64,000 nucleotides of DNA from assembly GCA_040285825.1 (NCBI GenBank), contig JAUPSS010000002.1, positions 3,472,001 through 3,536,000 on the forward strand, read 5' to 3'. Under the pieces are notes generated by a model. That model was not told where the DNA came from. It saw only the letters and a list, made by a program, of their open reading frames with translations, and searched no databases. Numbering within the stretch: the stretch's first letter is position 1; the number at the start of each line of letters is the position of its first letter. Made by a program: the position numbers and the translations under genes. Below are positions 53,235 through 63,419 of this stretch, in pieces. This DNA is from Eukaryota sp. TZLM1-RC (Eukaryota; Metamonada: BaSk clade).

Positions 53235-54021
53235 TTTCTTGAACATGCATACTTAATAGAATTAATTCATATCTAATGGGACGAAAATCATTGAACCAAG
53301 ATTTTCTCTGCAAAATCTTGATCTGCTTGCTGTTCAGCTAAAGCATCTCTAATTCGATTGAAAAACCGAGGTAATTTATTAATAATGGCAAATTGAATCC
53401 GAGAGCGCCATAAATATCAAATCTTTTCATTGTTTTTTTCTTGGACCATTTTTTGGAAGTCATTCAAAAAAGTTTCTGCTTCTACTGATAGTCTTCCATT
53501 TATCGAAAATAGGAAATCAATAAAAACTAATGGTTTATTTCCAGCATTAGCCTCTTCGATATATTTGTCATACTTTCTATGTTTTTCTTTGGCCTTAAAA
53601 TCAAGAGCATCAACAGGATTCTATTTTCTTCTTTGAACCATAGTGTCACTTGCAACAATACATGATACAAAGTCAACAACAGCTTCAGAGTTATCAATCT
53701 AATCACAGTTTATATCATTTCTATCATCAGAACCAAAATTACTCAATGACAGTGTTTCTCTCAACAGTGGTTTTTTGATACACAAAATTCTTGCAGTTTG
53801 TGCCATATCAAAAAAAGTGTCTCTAACAGCATCATGTAATGAAGAACGATAAGTTATCAATTTCGAACAATTCAGAGCATGGCGCAAAGTGAGCTGCGGT
53901 GAATTCGAACAAATGCATTTTTCTGTTGATATTAATTGATTAATGGGGATGTTCAAATATAATCTCATTTTTGTTACAAATGCTTCATTAGTAACACACA
54001 GTCCAAATCTTCGTGGTACAA
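53235..54021 (-). pseudogene. Old E-family endonuclease half
   Basis: The reverse frame 53699-54028 encodes FGLCVTNEAFVTKMRLYLN, CICSNSPQLTLRHALNC, YRSSLHDAVRDT and DDRNDINCD (RGD changed to RND). Further codons to FLDDFQ-like and EEI sequence at 53280-53690 are in broken frames, with several stops. 5'-truncated, diverged copy. Its left edge shows a decayed E 3' UTR; its right edge (54021) abuts the AT-rich block. Confidence 0.7.
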
Positions 54022-55500
54022 GTGTCACTTACACATTCCAATATTTTTTACATTATATAATTCAAAAGTATCAAATTCATATTGACTAATTTCATCCAAA
54101 TTGATTTCTGTTTTTTCACTCCAACCAAGACAAAATTTATCTATTTTTGTTTGGGATAATAATTGTTTAACTTTATTAAAATCGACATCAATTAATATCA
54201 AAGTTTTTAATTTTTTTGGTATACTATAGATTTCTCCACCATTAATATGTAGTTTTTCAATATTACTATTGAACAAATCACCCACACAATTTTTTTAATA
54301 CTACCAATTTAACATTGAAAAAAATTATCAGGAATATGACAGTCACACACAGTCATCATTTTTAAATTTTTAAATTGATCAAAATTGAATGATGTTGTAT
54401 GAGTATATACGTGATTAATTAACTCAACGTGTATTGTATTTGGAGAATATGTTTTGTCTTTATAAATGACAATTGTTCCTAGTTTCATTTTATAAAAAAA
54501 TATAATCATTTTTTTATCACATATTCTACCAAATACTTCACCATTTAATCTTTTTAACAACTCCATTTTCAATTAAAAATTCATATTTACTTGAAGTTTT
54601 TTTGACTTAAATGATGGAATGCCATCATTTTTAAAACATTAAAATTATTAATATTTTTAATATCACTTATTCTGGAAAGATGGATTAATCTCATTAATAC
54701 TGCATCAGGCATTTTTTCATTTTGTAACTCGACTATCTGATTTTTAGTAATCAATGTAATTAGTTCATCTGGAATAGGAATTTTCAATTTTATAATTTGT
54801 GGTAAATTCTTTTTTTATCTTACTCTTTAATACCTCAAAAATTATTTTTTCTCTATGCTTGTAATTTAGAAGTTTGTCAAGCTTTTTTGATTTCTTGAAA
54901 AATCTAATCACTTCATTATCATTTGGAAAAACACGGTCCTGCGTAGAATAAAACATATTTGCTTCTAACACATCTTGAATTTGATGAAAATGTTTAGAGT
55001 TTGTACAATATTTGCGTAATATATCAATTGGAACTTTGTGTCTATATCTAACTAATATTGGCCAATGTTTTTTTCTTACCATTCGTCTTAACATTTTTTC
55101 ATCGTTAATGTTGAAGATAAAATAATATTCTAAAAGTCCAGATTTCTCAATATGATATTCTAAATTTGACATTCGTTTTCCCCAAAAGTAAGAGGAAAAA
55201 ACATCATCATAATCATGAATTAAGTTTTCAAATTCTTTTGGAGTGAATTCATAATTAGTATACCTTAATATCAAAAGACTAGAATGCCCTTTGTAAACAA
55301 CAAATGGATCTCGTTTGTATAATTGTATAATACTATTATTATCGAGATTGTCTTTAAAATTAATTAAAAAACATTTACACTTACCACGTTCTAAAATAGA
55401 ATTAACAATTTTTGGATCTATTTTTTCACAAACATCTCCTATTACAATAAGACGATTATATAATATAATTATATAATTAATTATATAATATAATTACGAA
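54022..55500 (-). pseudogene. AT-rich block with an unrecognised, broken gene
   Basis: Four reverse frames follow each other: 54765 to about 55480 (no in-frame ATG at its start; includes RYTNYEFTPKEFENLIHDYD and HWPILVRYRHKVPIDIL), 54587-54787, 54309-54572 and 54025-54285. The last has a leucine-rich-repeat-like rhythm (IEKLHINGGEIYSI, LKTLILIDVDFNKVKQLL). The frames differ, with breaks in A/T runs, so they could be one decayed gene or several. Codon use is extremely Lys/Asn/Ile/Phe-rich, unlike the host genes here. Such composition and LRR-like content occur in large DNA viruses of protists and in some amoebal genes; no relative can be named. Confidence 0.4.
55450..55500. repeat. AT-only direct repeat
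   Basis: ttatataatataatta occurs twice within about 45 bases at the right edge of the AT-rich block. Confidence 0.6.
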
Positions 55501-55784
55501 TTAGTTGTTTAATTTGTTGTCAATTTTTGAATAACAAAGAGCACCAGATTTGAACAAGGACAGAAATCCTGAGATACGAACAGAGATTTGAACAATAACT
55601 TTGCCATATTGAATATTGTTAAGATGTTCCACATCTCGTTAAAATTTGAATAGATTAAATAAAAAACATAAACTTTAGTTGTTTTCAATGTCATTACTCA
55701 TTAATTCTATTGTGGAGCATAAAAGCGTCCTCCACATATGATCGACTGTCCAAATTTCGCCTGATCTGAAGCCAACATATCTTA
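55501..55784. other. Unassigned stretch
   Basis: No gene or repeat recognised. Confidence 0.3.
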
Positions 55785-55937
55785 CTGACTAGTGACACCA
55801 AACATTGTGCCAAGATTGTAGACGACGTGACGCAAAAAAGACATCTTGCTCAAAACCTCCTTCAGCAAAAGATGGTGAAGACAAGAGGGACGCATCGTGA
55901 ACATCAGGAAGGTCGGATGAAGTTTTTGCACCAAGAA
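55785..55937 (-). CDS. Possible terminal exon of an unknown gene
   Basis: In reverse, a pyrimidine-rich tract and acceptor (TTTTTCAATGTCTTCTTTTACCCAG) end at 55938. An open frame of about 50 codons follows (ILGAKTSSDLPDVHDAS, SPSFAEGGFEQDVFFASRR, LQSWHNVWCH), then TAG. It is less AT-rich than its flanks. No matching upstream exon was found before Rpn6. Weak evidence; no family recognised. Confidence 0.25.
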
Positions 55938-56563
55938 TCTGGGTAAAAGAAGACATTGAAAAAACAAGAATGAGATGGGAATAGAATGGGAAATGCAGAT
56001 GAAATGGTTTTCACAGACTGAATATCAATGCCTGGTTAGAAAACACAGTATATTAGAATGTTCATTTCCTAATAATGCTTATGATGAGGTTGAATATTCA
56101 AAAGGACGCTTTCATGCCAAGTGAGACTTTTGTCACAAGCAGTTTGACTACATTCATGGTAAATCGGATGACCACTTAAATGGTGAATGTTGTGTAAATG
56201 TTAAACTCTGCTCCAATTTACATAAACTGTCGGATGTTTCCTGCTTAAAGAAGTGTTGTGTCACAGTGAGCTTTGTAATTTACAAATTGAACTCACTACT
56301 TCGTTGTCCCAAAAGCATTACATCTAGTATTTGGCGTGTTGGTGGAAATAAATGTTTATAATAATAATTTTTCAATGATTCTATTTATAGTGAACAATAA
56401 GGAAACTCATGTCATAAATTCACAGGCTGAACAACACACCTCTATGTAGTTTTTATTACACAGTGGCACCAAGATGGAAAAATCCCAAACGCTGACCCTA
56501 ACAGACCACCACTATTGAAATTCACCCCTTTTCACAATCAAAATTTGAAAAACAAAAGTTTAT
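55938..56563 (+). other. Intergenic region with a Cys-rich open stretch
   Basis: A forward frame is open from about 55965 to 56358 except for one TGA at 56122-56124. The part after it (78 codons) has nine Cys, including two CC pairs (GECCVNVKLC, CLKKCC). No ATG-led frame longer than about 50 codons and no family match. It may be chance. Confidence 0.2.
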
Positions 56564-57523
56564 TTACACTACTTTTTGAGCACGTTCCATTATTTTGTCA
56601 CACACTTGATTAAAATCGCTACAAACTTGATTAGCAGCATCACATAACTCTGCCATATTATTCCGAATTTGGCCTTGAATTAACAAAACTCGACGTTCTT
56701 GGTCAATAAAAGCCTTTAACTTTCCATCCATAATCATAACCATAAGTCTATTTTCTACCATTTGTTCATCCAAGCCCATTCTTCGAGCAATCAACTCTAT
56801 TTCAATACATGAATAAGGTTTGACTAATGCAATCAAATTAGATTCAAGCAAATAATCAGAAAGCTTGGAAAACTGACTCAGCAAAACTTCATCTGTTTCG
56901 TCAGAAAAATAAGTACGTCTGGCTTCCTCAAATAAAGCCAATGATTGTTTTTCCTGCGCTTTACTCATTTTCTGAAGACCTTCAACCTTTGGTCCTCCAT
57001 ATCTCATCATATTTCTATCAGAGAGAATTGAAGGTACATCTTGTGGACGGAACGATGTCAACTTGGAGACGATCATATAGTAGAACAGGGACGTTGAGGT
57101 TTCCATTTCATTCAGACCGTCCATGGAGGTGAACGCTTCGAGGAAGTAGGAGAAGGCCGTGTTGGCATCCCCTTCCTCTAAATGGAGGATACCAGACTGC
57201 ATGTCCAGATTAGCTGCCTGTTTCGGAGGACAGTATATGGCATTGGCAGCTGCACGGGCACCAGTAAGTGAGGCTTTTGCTTTGGAGTAGTTTTTCAGTT
57301 CTGTGTAGACTTTGGCCTCCAATAAAAGAACATCTATTTGCATGCTCTTATCGTCCATTTTGCGAACCTCAGACGCCATTTTTCCAAGGAGTTCAAGAGC
57401 ATCCTTAAATTTGCGCTGATCTATCAGTTCAGATGCGAGACGGAGTTCGATTTTGCGACGAAGAAAGGATCGAGTTTCAGAAGCCACTTCCTGACGAAGT
57501 TGTTCAATATAAGTGTTATCCAT
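56564..57523 (-). CDS. 26S proteasome regulatory subunit Rpn6/PSMD11, C-terminal 319 aa
   Basis: Residues 1-150 match the helical repeat part of Rpn6 (FLRRKIELRLASELID, KMDDKSMQIDVLLLEAKVY, ARAAANAIYCPPKQAANLDM, QSGILHLEEGD). Residues of about 190-290 form the PCI domain with winged helix (LLESNLIALVKPYSCIEIEL). Rpn6 clamps the lid to the base and core particle in the 26S proteasome (cytosol and nucleus). The human protein is about 420 aa; the first 100-120 residues are missing here. In reverse, TTTGATTCTTCACTTACAG lies just before AAATGG, a good 3' splice acceptor, so 57523 may be an exon edge rather than the true start. The frame is closed by TGA at about 57573. The TAA stop overlaps an AATAAA signal. 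Upstream sequence is retroelement, so the 5' exon is missing or far away. Confidence 0.85.
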   Translation of the reverse strand: MDNTYIEQLRQEVASETRSFLRRKIELRLASELIDQRKFKDALELLGKMASEVRKMDDKSMQIDVLLLEAKVYTELKNYSKAKASLTGARAAANAIYCPPKQAANLDMQSGILHLEEGDANTAFSYFLEAFTSMDGLNEMETSTSLFYYMIVSKLTSFRPQDVPSILSDRNMMRYGGPKVEGLQKMSKAQEKQSLALFEEARRTYFSDETDEVLLSQFSKLSDYLLESNLIALVKPYSCIEIELIARRMGLDEQMVENRLMVMIMDGKLKAFIDQERRVLLIQGQIRNNMAELCDAANQVCSDFNQVCDKIMERAQKVV

Positions 57524-57580
57524 TTCTGTAAGTGAAGAATCAAAGATTTGCTGAACAAAAGATGGTCAAATACTGGAACA
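57524..57580 (-). promoter_or_regulatory. Rpn6 splice acceptor and upstream flank
   Basis: A pyrimidine-rich CTTTGATTCTTCACTTACAG precedes the exon. Flank sequence continues to 57580 and, past the A insertion, at 60457-60489 (aatactggaacaccaaattg). Confidence 0.5.
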
Positions 57581-60456
57581 GTATCTTGAAACATAGTTGT
57601 CCTTTTTGCAAAAAGTTCCTCTCTAATTCTTCTAATGGTCGCCCTCTATTGTTTTGTTATGACTGTCAAACAAGTGATTCTCTTCGTACACCTGTTAAAA
57701 TTCCTGTAGAGGTGAGTCCTGCCAGTTCTGTTCCTTTGTCAATGGAAATGCGTTCTTTTTCTTCGCAATTGAAATTAAACAAATGGAACATAACAAGATT
57801 TTGGAAATTTTTTGCCAAAAAAAATAAGAAGAAAATTAATTACAAACCAAAACAGGGAAAAGCTAATTCATCTTTTCAGGCAAGAAAATTGTTTTTGAGA
57901 GGTAGATATGGAAGCGGATTAAAAATATTTTTTCGGGAAAACTGGCTGATACCAATCTCGAAACTGTTGAAAAATTGAAATCCCTCCATCCAACTGAACA
58001 TTTTTGCCCCAGTAAGCCTTTTATTTGTCAATATTGGCTCGAAAATCCATTTCAGGCTCAAGAAGTATTGAATGCCGTTGCTAAATTACCAAAAGGAAAA
58101 GCTGCTGGTCCTTCAGGCATTTCCTTTGATTTGTTAAAAACTGCCTGTAAAAATGCTCCTGAAATTGTTGAGGATCTTGCTTCCTATTTTCAAAATTTAA
58201 TGTGTTTAAATTATGTTCCTCCGCCTGAATTGACTGCTGCCCGTTTAGTTGCTTTAGTTAAACCTGGTAAAGGTGACAAACCTGATGGAGTTAGACCAAT
58301 TGCCATTGGAGAGTCATTAACCAGATTGCTCTCTTCGCTTATTTTTAACAGAATTTCTTCTAAAGCAAGGGACTATTTGAAGCCTTTCCAATTTGGTATA
58401 AAAACTGTTGAAGGTGCTTCTGTTGCTTCAATGACTTCAGATGTTTTTTTCAATAGTCAACATCATCAATATATTTTCAATTTGGATTTCAAAAATGCTT
58501 TCAATTCTGTGAAACGTGATTGTATTTTTGATGTGCTTCTTCATGATTTTCCTGAACTTTCTGCATATTTTTATTTATTTTATGGAAAAAAATCAGACTT
58601 AGTTTATGACTCCTTTACCCTTGAATCTTCTTCTGGTGTGAAACAAGGTGATCCTCTTGGCCCTTTGCTGTTTTGTTTGGCTATTCATAATATTATTAAA
58701 ATGACACAACAAGATTTCCCTGATTTGCGTATTGTTGCCTATATGGATGACATTTCTATTATTGGCTCTTTTGAAAGCATTTCTAGGGTTTCTGAAGACA
58801 TTGCGGCGAAATACAAAGAAATTGGTTTAGCTTTGAACCCATCTAAATGTCTCTTGATTGGTAGAGAAAAACAATATTTGATGATTGGTGGAGCTCAGAT
58901 TCCTTTTATCAATTATGACCAACAAGCTTTTAAGTTTCTTGGATGTTGGCTTGGCAATTTGGATGAAATTTATTCCCAGTTAAACAATTTATTGGAGAAG
59001 TTTGACAAGGATCTTAGTTTTATTGCTGAATGTGACATTGAGAAACACATCAAATTTTTATTTTAAAAATTTGTTATTCTGGAAAATTCACTCATATTTT
59101 AAGGTCAACTCCCCTTCGGTATCTCTCAATTTTTGCAGATCTTTTAACAAACTTCGAGTCAAATTTTTTTCTTCTTTATTAGAAGTAAATGAATCTTTAA
59201 TTCGAAGTCATGTATTTTGTTCAGCAGATTTGGGTGGAATTGGATTCACCAAATCTTCGATTCTGTGTAAAGCAGCATTTTTGGGAGGTGGTAAAAATTT
59301 TGTTTTTGAATTTTTCCAAAGGTTCCCTTTTGATGTTCATCTGATCAATGGTGAATCAAATTTTTACTTGAATCAACTGCAATTTGAATTAGAAAATATG
59401 CCCAGTGATATCTGGATTCAGTGTTTTCCTCAAAATGTTCAAGAAATTCCCACTCGATCACTTCCAAATTTACGTTTTTGCTTGAAAAGCTTCAGCACCA
59501 TCTGGTTAAATTATATGAAGGCTTGGATTATGAAGTAAGACTTGGCTTGGCCAAAACTAAAAATCCCGCTTTCGGTAATTTTTTTAAAGGATATTCGTGA
59601 TAGTTCAGCTGCTGCTTTAGTAACTCAAGTTCCCTCTGTTTATGGACTTTTGTTAAAAAGACAATGAATGGCTTCTAAACATGCGTTTTCGTTGTTTTCT
59701 GTGGCCAAACAATTTGCCCAATCATTTAACTTGTAAATGTGGTAAACCTCTTTTGTTTACTCATCTTTTGAACTGTAAACATTTCATTACGTTTAGAAGC
59801 AAAGTGCATAATAACGTCAGGGACCAAATTTATGTAATGTGCAAATCATATCGTGTAGATTCCTTTTTAGAACCGCTGTTATCAAAACTAATTCTTGATG
59901 ATCCCAATATTGATAGTACGCGTTACAACAGAGCTTCTATGGGTCTGACTAGAGGTGATTTAGTTGTTCCTGGTTTAAATGGTAGTTTTACTATTTTTGG
60001 ACGCCATGTCTATTGACCCTTGTAATTCCTCTTACGAACATTTCATTAACTCGGATGTAAATAATCCTCTTCTTGCAGGCGAAAAATATAAAATTGCTAA
60101 ATATGCGAAACCCATTTCCTCGGTTAATGAAAATTCTCATGCCCAATATAATTTATGTCCATTTGTTTTTTTCTTTGCTTGGATCTCTAGGTAAGGCTGC
60201 TATGGCTTTCCTTGAGGATTTTGTTGTAGTTGTAAAGGAAAGAACTGGAAGAATTTTCAATCGTGTTTACTGGCAAAACAGGATTGTATTTTCTATTTTT
60301 AAGGGAATGGTAACACTAATTTCTGATTCACTATCTTCTTTTGGGAAATTTTCTGAATCTTTAGCGATTAATTGTTTTGATGTAGGGGAGGCAGGTTTTG
60401 AGGATGTGGAGTTTTAATTGTGTATTTCATATTTGTTGTTGAATAAAAATAAACTT
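57581..60456 (+). mobile_element. A-family insertion upstream of Rpn6 (TSD aatactggaaca)
   Basis: A perfect 12-bp duplication at 57569-57580 and 60457-60468 brackets a forward A copy, truncated at its 5' end in the zinc ribbon (LKHSCPFCKK) and ending in the A 3' UTR. It runs opposite to Rpn6. The perfect duplication and high similarity to other A copies suggest a recent event. Confidence 0.95.
57585..60417 (+). pseudogene. A-family zinc ribbon, RT and RLE endonuclease
   Basis: Frames 57532-57978 (ribbon CPFC and CYDC, FLRGRYGSG), 57975-59066 (KLPKGKAAGPSGISFD, GVRPIAIGE, LDFKNAFNSV, GVKQGDPLGP, AYMDDISIIG), 59002-59538 (thumb), 59681-60016 (CKCGKPLLFTHLLNC, RGDLVVPGLNGSF) and 60073-60417 (C-terminal block, FEDVEF). 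Breaks near 57926, 59060, 59487, 59580, 59660, 59995 and 60168 are all single-base homopolymer changes. The intact ribbon here shows both Cys pairs that A1 has damaged. Confidence 0.85.
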
Positions 60457-60489
60457 AATACTGGAACACCAAATTGTTTTGTAAAATTC

Positions 60490-61486
60490 AAAAATGAAAA
60501 GAATGTTTTAAATTTGAAGTACACTCTTCGAACATTACAGAAACGATTGACTGGAATGTATGAAAATGATCTTTATAATAATATATGCAGCTCGGCTGTT
60601 TTAAATCAAGATCTTCACTCATAGTTATTGGAAAAGGGTGTTTGTGAAAGGAAGTCATCAGATTCTTCCCTTTTTGTAACCATTGTACCACGAAGATTTG
60701 GATTGTGTGCTACTAATGAAGCATTTGTAACAAAAATGAGATTATTTTTGAATATCCCCGTTAATCAATTATTATCAAAAGAAAAATGTATTTGTTCGAA
60801 TTCACCTCAACTCACTTTGCTCCATGCTCCAAATTGCTCTAAATTGATAACTTTTCGTTCTTTATTACATGATGCTGTTAGAGACACTGTTTTCAATATG
60901 GCACAAACTGCAAGAATTTCGTGTTTTAAAGAGCCCCTGCTAAAGGAAACACTTTCTCTGAATAATTTTGGTTCTGATGATAGAGGTGATGTATACTGTG
61001 ATTGGATTGTTAATTCTGAAGCTATGGTTGACTTTGTCTCATGTAATGTTGCAAATGATACTTTGGTTCACAGAAGAAAACTCAATCCTGTGACTGCTCT
61101 TGATTTTAAAGCAGAAGAGAAACATAAAAAATATGATAAAGATATTGAATAGGCTAATGCCGATAGAAATACACAGCTGGTTTTTATTGCTTTCCCATTT
61201 TCGATAAATGGAAGATTATCAGATGAAGCAGAAACTTTTTTGAATGACTTCCAAAAAATGGTGCAAGAAAAGACAATGAAAAGATTTTATATATATTTAT
61301 GGCGTTCACGGATTCAATTTGCCATTATTAATAGATTACCTCGGTTTTTCAATCGAATAAGAGAAGCTTTAGCTAGACAGCAAGCAGATCAAGATTTTGT
61401 AGAGGAAATCTTGGTTCAATGATAGTCGTCCCATTAGTTATGAGTTAATTTAATTAAGTGTGCAAATTCAATAAATTATTAAAATT
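60490..61486 (+). mobile_element. E-family 5'-truncated copy
   Basis: It begins NVLNLKYTLRTLQKRLTGMYENDLYNN and ends with the E 3' UTR (caataaatta). Frames 60418-60624, 60628-61152 and 61240-61422 carry PRRFGLCATNEAF, CICSNSPQLTLLHAPNC, DDRGDVYCDW and VDFVSCNV. Substitution stops at 60622-60624 (TAG for TTG) and 61150-61152 (TAG), and loss of the normal stop (CAA for TAA), show real decay. aaaattcaa occurs on both sides (60482-60490 and near 61492-61500), a possible 9-bp duplication. Confidence 0.8.
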
Positions 61487-61499
61487 TGTTCAAAATTCA

Positions 61500-61665
61500 A
61501 TAAAGTTTAACCACACCCAATAAAAATCAATATCCTCACTATGTACATTACTAAACCTACTGACAGAATTTCGCTCGTAGTCAACACCACTAGCTAAAAG
61601 AGCTTTAGAGGACATTGTATCAATACACTGGAAAATTCAAAAACACAATTCTAACTAGAAGGAAG
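61500..61665 (-). pseudogene. D-like C-terminal remnant
   Basis: In reverse it encodes, with one frame change, RIVF-like sequence then SSKALLASGVDYERNSVSRFSN and EDIDF, recognisably the D C-terminus (SKALLAIGVEYERNAVSRFSN, LEDIEF). Old and short. Confidence 0.6.
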
Positions 61666-61792
61666 AGTTCAATTTTTTACAACATCTGATCTGTAATTCC
61701 ATTTTGAAATTTTCAAAGACATCTACTCTATTATTTAGTTTCATTTTAGTCCTGTATATTTATCAGTTGGTCCAATAATATTAATGAGAACT
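61666..61792. other. Spacer before the PDI-like gene
   Basis: AT-rich; probably the 3' flank of the PDI-like gene. Nothing else seen. Confidence 0.3.
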
Positions 61793-62455
61793 TTACAAAT
61801 CATCTTTATCAAACTCACTACTAACTACTGACTCTACAAACTTATAGAATTCTTTGGTTTTTGGCAATCCCTTCATCTCAATCCTTTCCCCACCAGCTAC
61901 TGCAAAAGCTCCCTTACTACCGCCACATACGGTCAGATCACATAAATAAAACTTATTTCTTCTAAAACGAAGTGACAACGACTTCAAAATTGGAGGAATC
62001 TTATCAGAAACCAAAACAACACTGCCCTCAGGAAGTTGTTGGTTGGATTCTTCCATACGATGTATAAACTTCTCGGGAAGGTACTTGGTAGCAAACGATG
62101 CCATTGCCTTCCCTGTTCGTTCACCATTGAAATCTGCCACACGTTTATTCTTAGAGCCATAAAACAGTTTGAATGCAGGAACTCCTTGGATCTGGTACTC
62201 TCCACATAGAGGGTTTGCACTTTGGTCTTGACAGTTGACCTCTGCAACTTGAATGATGTTTTGTAAAGCAGAGGCCATTTCAGTATAAATTCCAGCTATA
62301 TTGCGACAGTGTGGACATCCAGGACTAAAGAACTTGACAAAGACTGGAATAGGAGACTTACTCACAAAGTCGTGGAAGTTCTTCTGGTTCAAGGAAACGA
62401 CTGAACACTGTGTGAGTGTGAGCACAAGTAACAAAGAGATGAGAAGTTTGAACAT
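61793..62455 (-). CDS. Secreted/ER thioredoxin-fold (PDI-like) protein, 220 aa
   Basis: Residues 1-19 are a hydrophobic signal peptide (MFKLLISLLLVLTLTQCS). Residues of about 22-130 form a thioredoxin domain with active site CPHC (47-50, FFSPGCPHC) and the cis-proline loop GVPAFKLFYG (91-100). Residues 130-210 may be a second, inactive thioredoxin-like domain (VVLVSDKIPPILKSL, KEFYKFVESVV). The C-terminus DKDDL resembles a KDEL-type retention signal, so ER residence and dithiol-disulfide exchange on client proteins are likely. Single exon, ATG at 62455. The exact PDI subfamily cannot be given. Confidence 0.8.
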   Translation of the reverse strand: MFKLLISLLLVLTLTQCSVVSLNQKNFHDFVSKSPIPVFVKFFSPGCPHCRNIAGIYTEMASALQNIIQVAEVNCQDQSANPLCGEYQIQGVPAFKLFYGSKNKRVADFNGERTGKAMASFATKYLPEKFIHRMEESNQQLPEGSVVLVSDKIPPILKSLSLRFRRNKFYLCDLTVCGGSKGAFAVAGGERIEMKGLPKTKEFYKFVESVVSSEFDKDDL

Positions 62456-62597
62456 AGTTTATGGCAGGGATGACTAAAATGATAAATACTTTACCTTACT
62501 TTACCTTACCTTGCTTTTTCAATAAAGTGATGACTTCTGTGCACTTCTGACAATAGTCTAGGACAACTTCAAACATGTTACTACTTTATCTCACTTG
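62456..62597. other. Upstream region of the PDI-like gene
   Basis: Contains a short TTTACC/TTACC repeat (about 62494-62512). No other signal recognised. Confidence 0.35.
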
Positions 62598-63075
62598 GGT
62601 CTGACAAGAGGTGATCTAGTTGTTCCCGGTTTAAATGGTAGTTTTACTATTAGACGCCATGTCTATTGACCCTTGTATTTCCTCTATTGAACATCTCATT
62701 AACTCGGATGTAAAAAATCCTCTTCTTGCTGGTGAAAAATACAAAATTGCTAAATATGCGAAACCCATTTCCTCGATTAATGAAAATCGTCATGCCCAAT
62801 ATAATTTATATCCCTTTGTTTTTTCTTTGCTTGGATCTCTAGGCTGCTATGGCTTTCCTTGAGGATTTTGATGTAGTTGTAAAGGAAAGAACTGGAAGAA
62901 TTTTCAATCGTGTTTACTGGCAAAACAGGATTGTATTTTCTATTTTTAAGGGAATGGTAAAACTAATTTCTGATTCACTCTCTTTTGGGAAATTTTCTGA
63001 ATCTTTAGCAATTATTTGTTTTGATGTAGGGGAGGCAGGTTTTCAGGATGTGGAGTTTCAATTGTGTTTTTTATG
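62598..63075 (+). pseudogene. Old A-family endonuclease remnant
   Basis: Frames 62635-62862 and 62849-63076 encode LDAMSIDPC, NPLLAGEKYKIAKYAKPIS, PFVFSLLGSLG, the C-terminal block and FQDVEF, where the stop TAA has become CAA. A 5-base loss near 62843 breaks the frame. More diverged than other A copies. Confidence 0.75.
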
Positions 63076-63419
63076 ATTTTTATTCCTTATTAGATATATA
63101 AAAAAAGTAAGTGCAAAAAAAAGAAGATATTCATAATAATTGACTCCTTTTTGACACTTTTACCCAAGGTGAACGAAATTTATCACTCCCGTTGAACGAA
63201 ATAAATCTGAAACACCGAAAAGATGCAAAGAACTTGCAAGATGAATACTTCTTCAATGGTAAGACAGAACGTTGGAATGAAATTTGAAAAAAAAATCTGA
63301 TTCTGAAATGAGAAAAGAATCAAAAAGTGATTTGTGTACACCAGGTGAATTAATGAGTATATTATTGAAAAGGACAAGTTTAGAATGAAAAAATGAACGT
63401 GTTCACCCAAGTTACATAT
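63076..63419. other. Unassigned stretch
   Basis: AT-rich, Lys-rich frames but no clear gene. Reverse frame 63183-63452 looks like chance (Phe/Leu/Ile-rich). Confidence 0.3.

Noticed and set aside
62494-62512. TTTACC-like repeat considered as telomeric
   Set aside because: Only a few imperfect units, embedded upstream of a normal gene.
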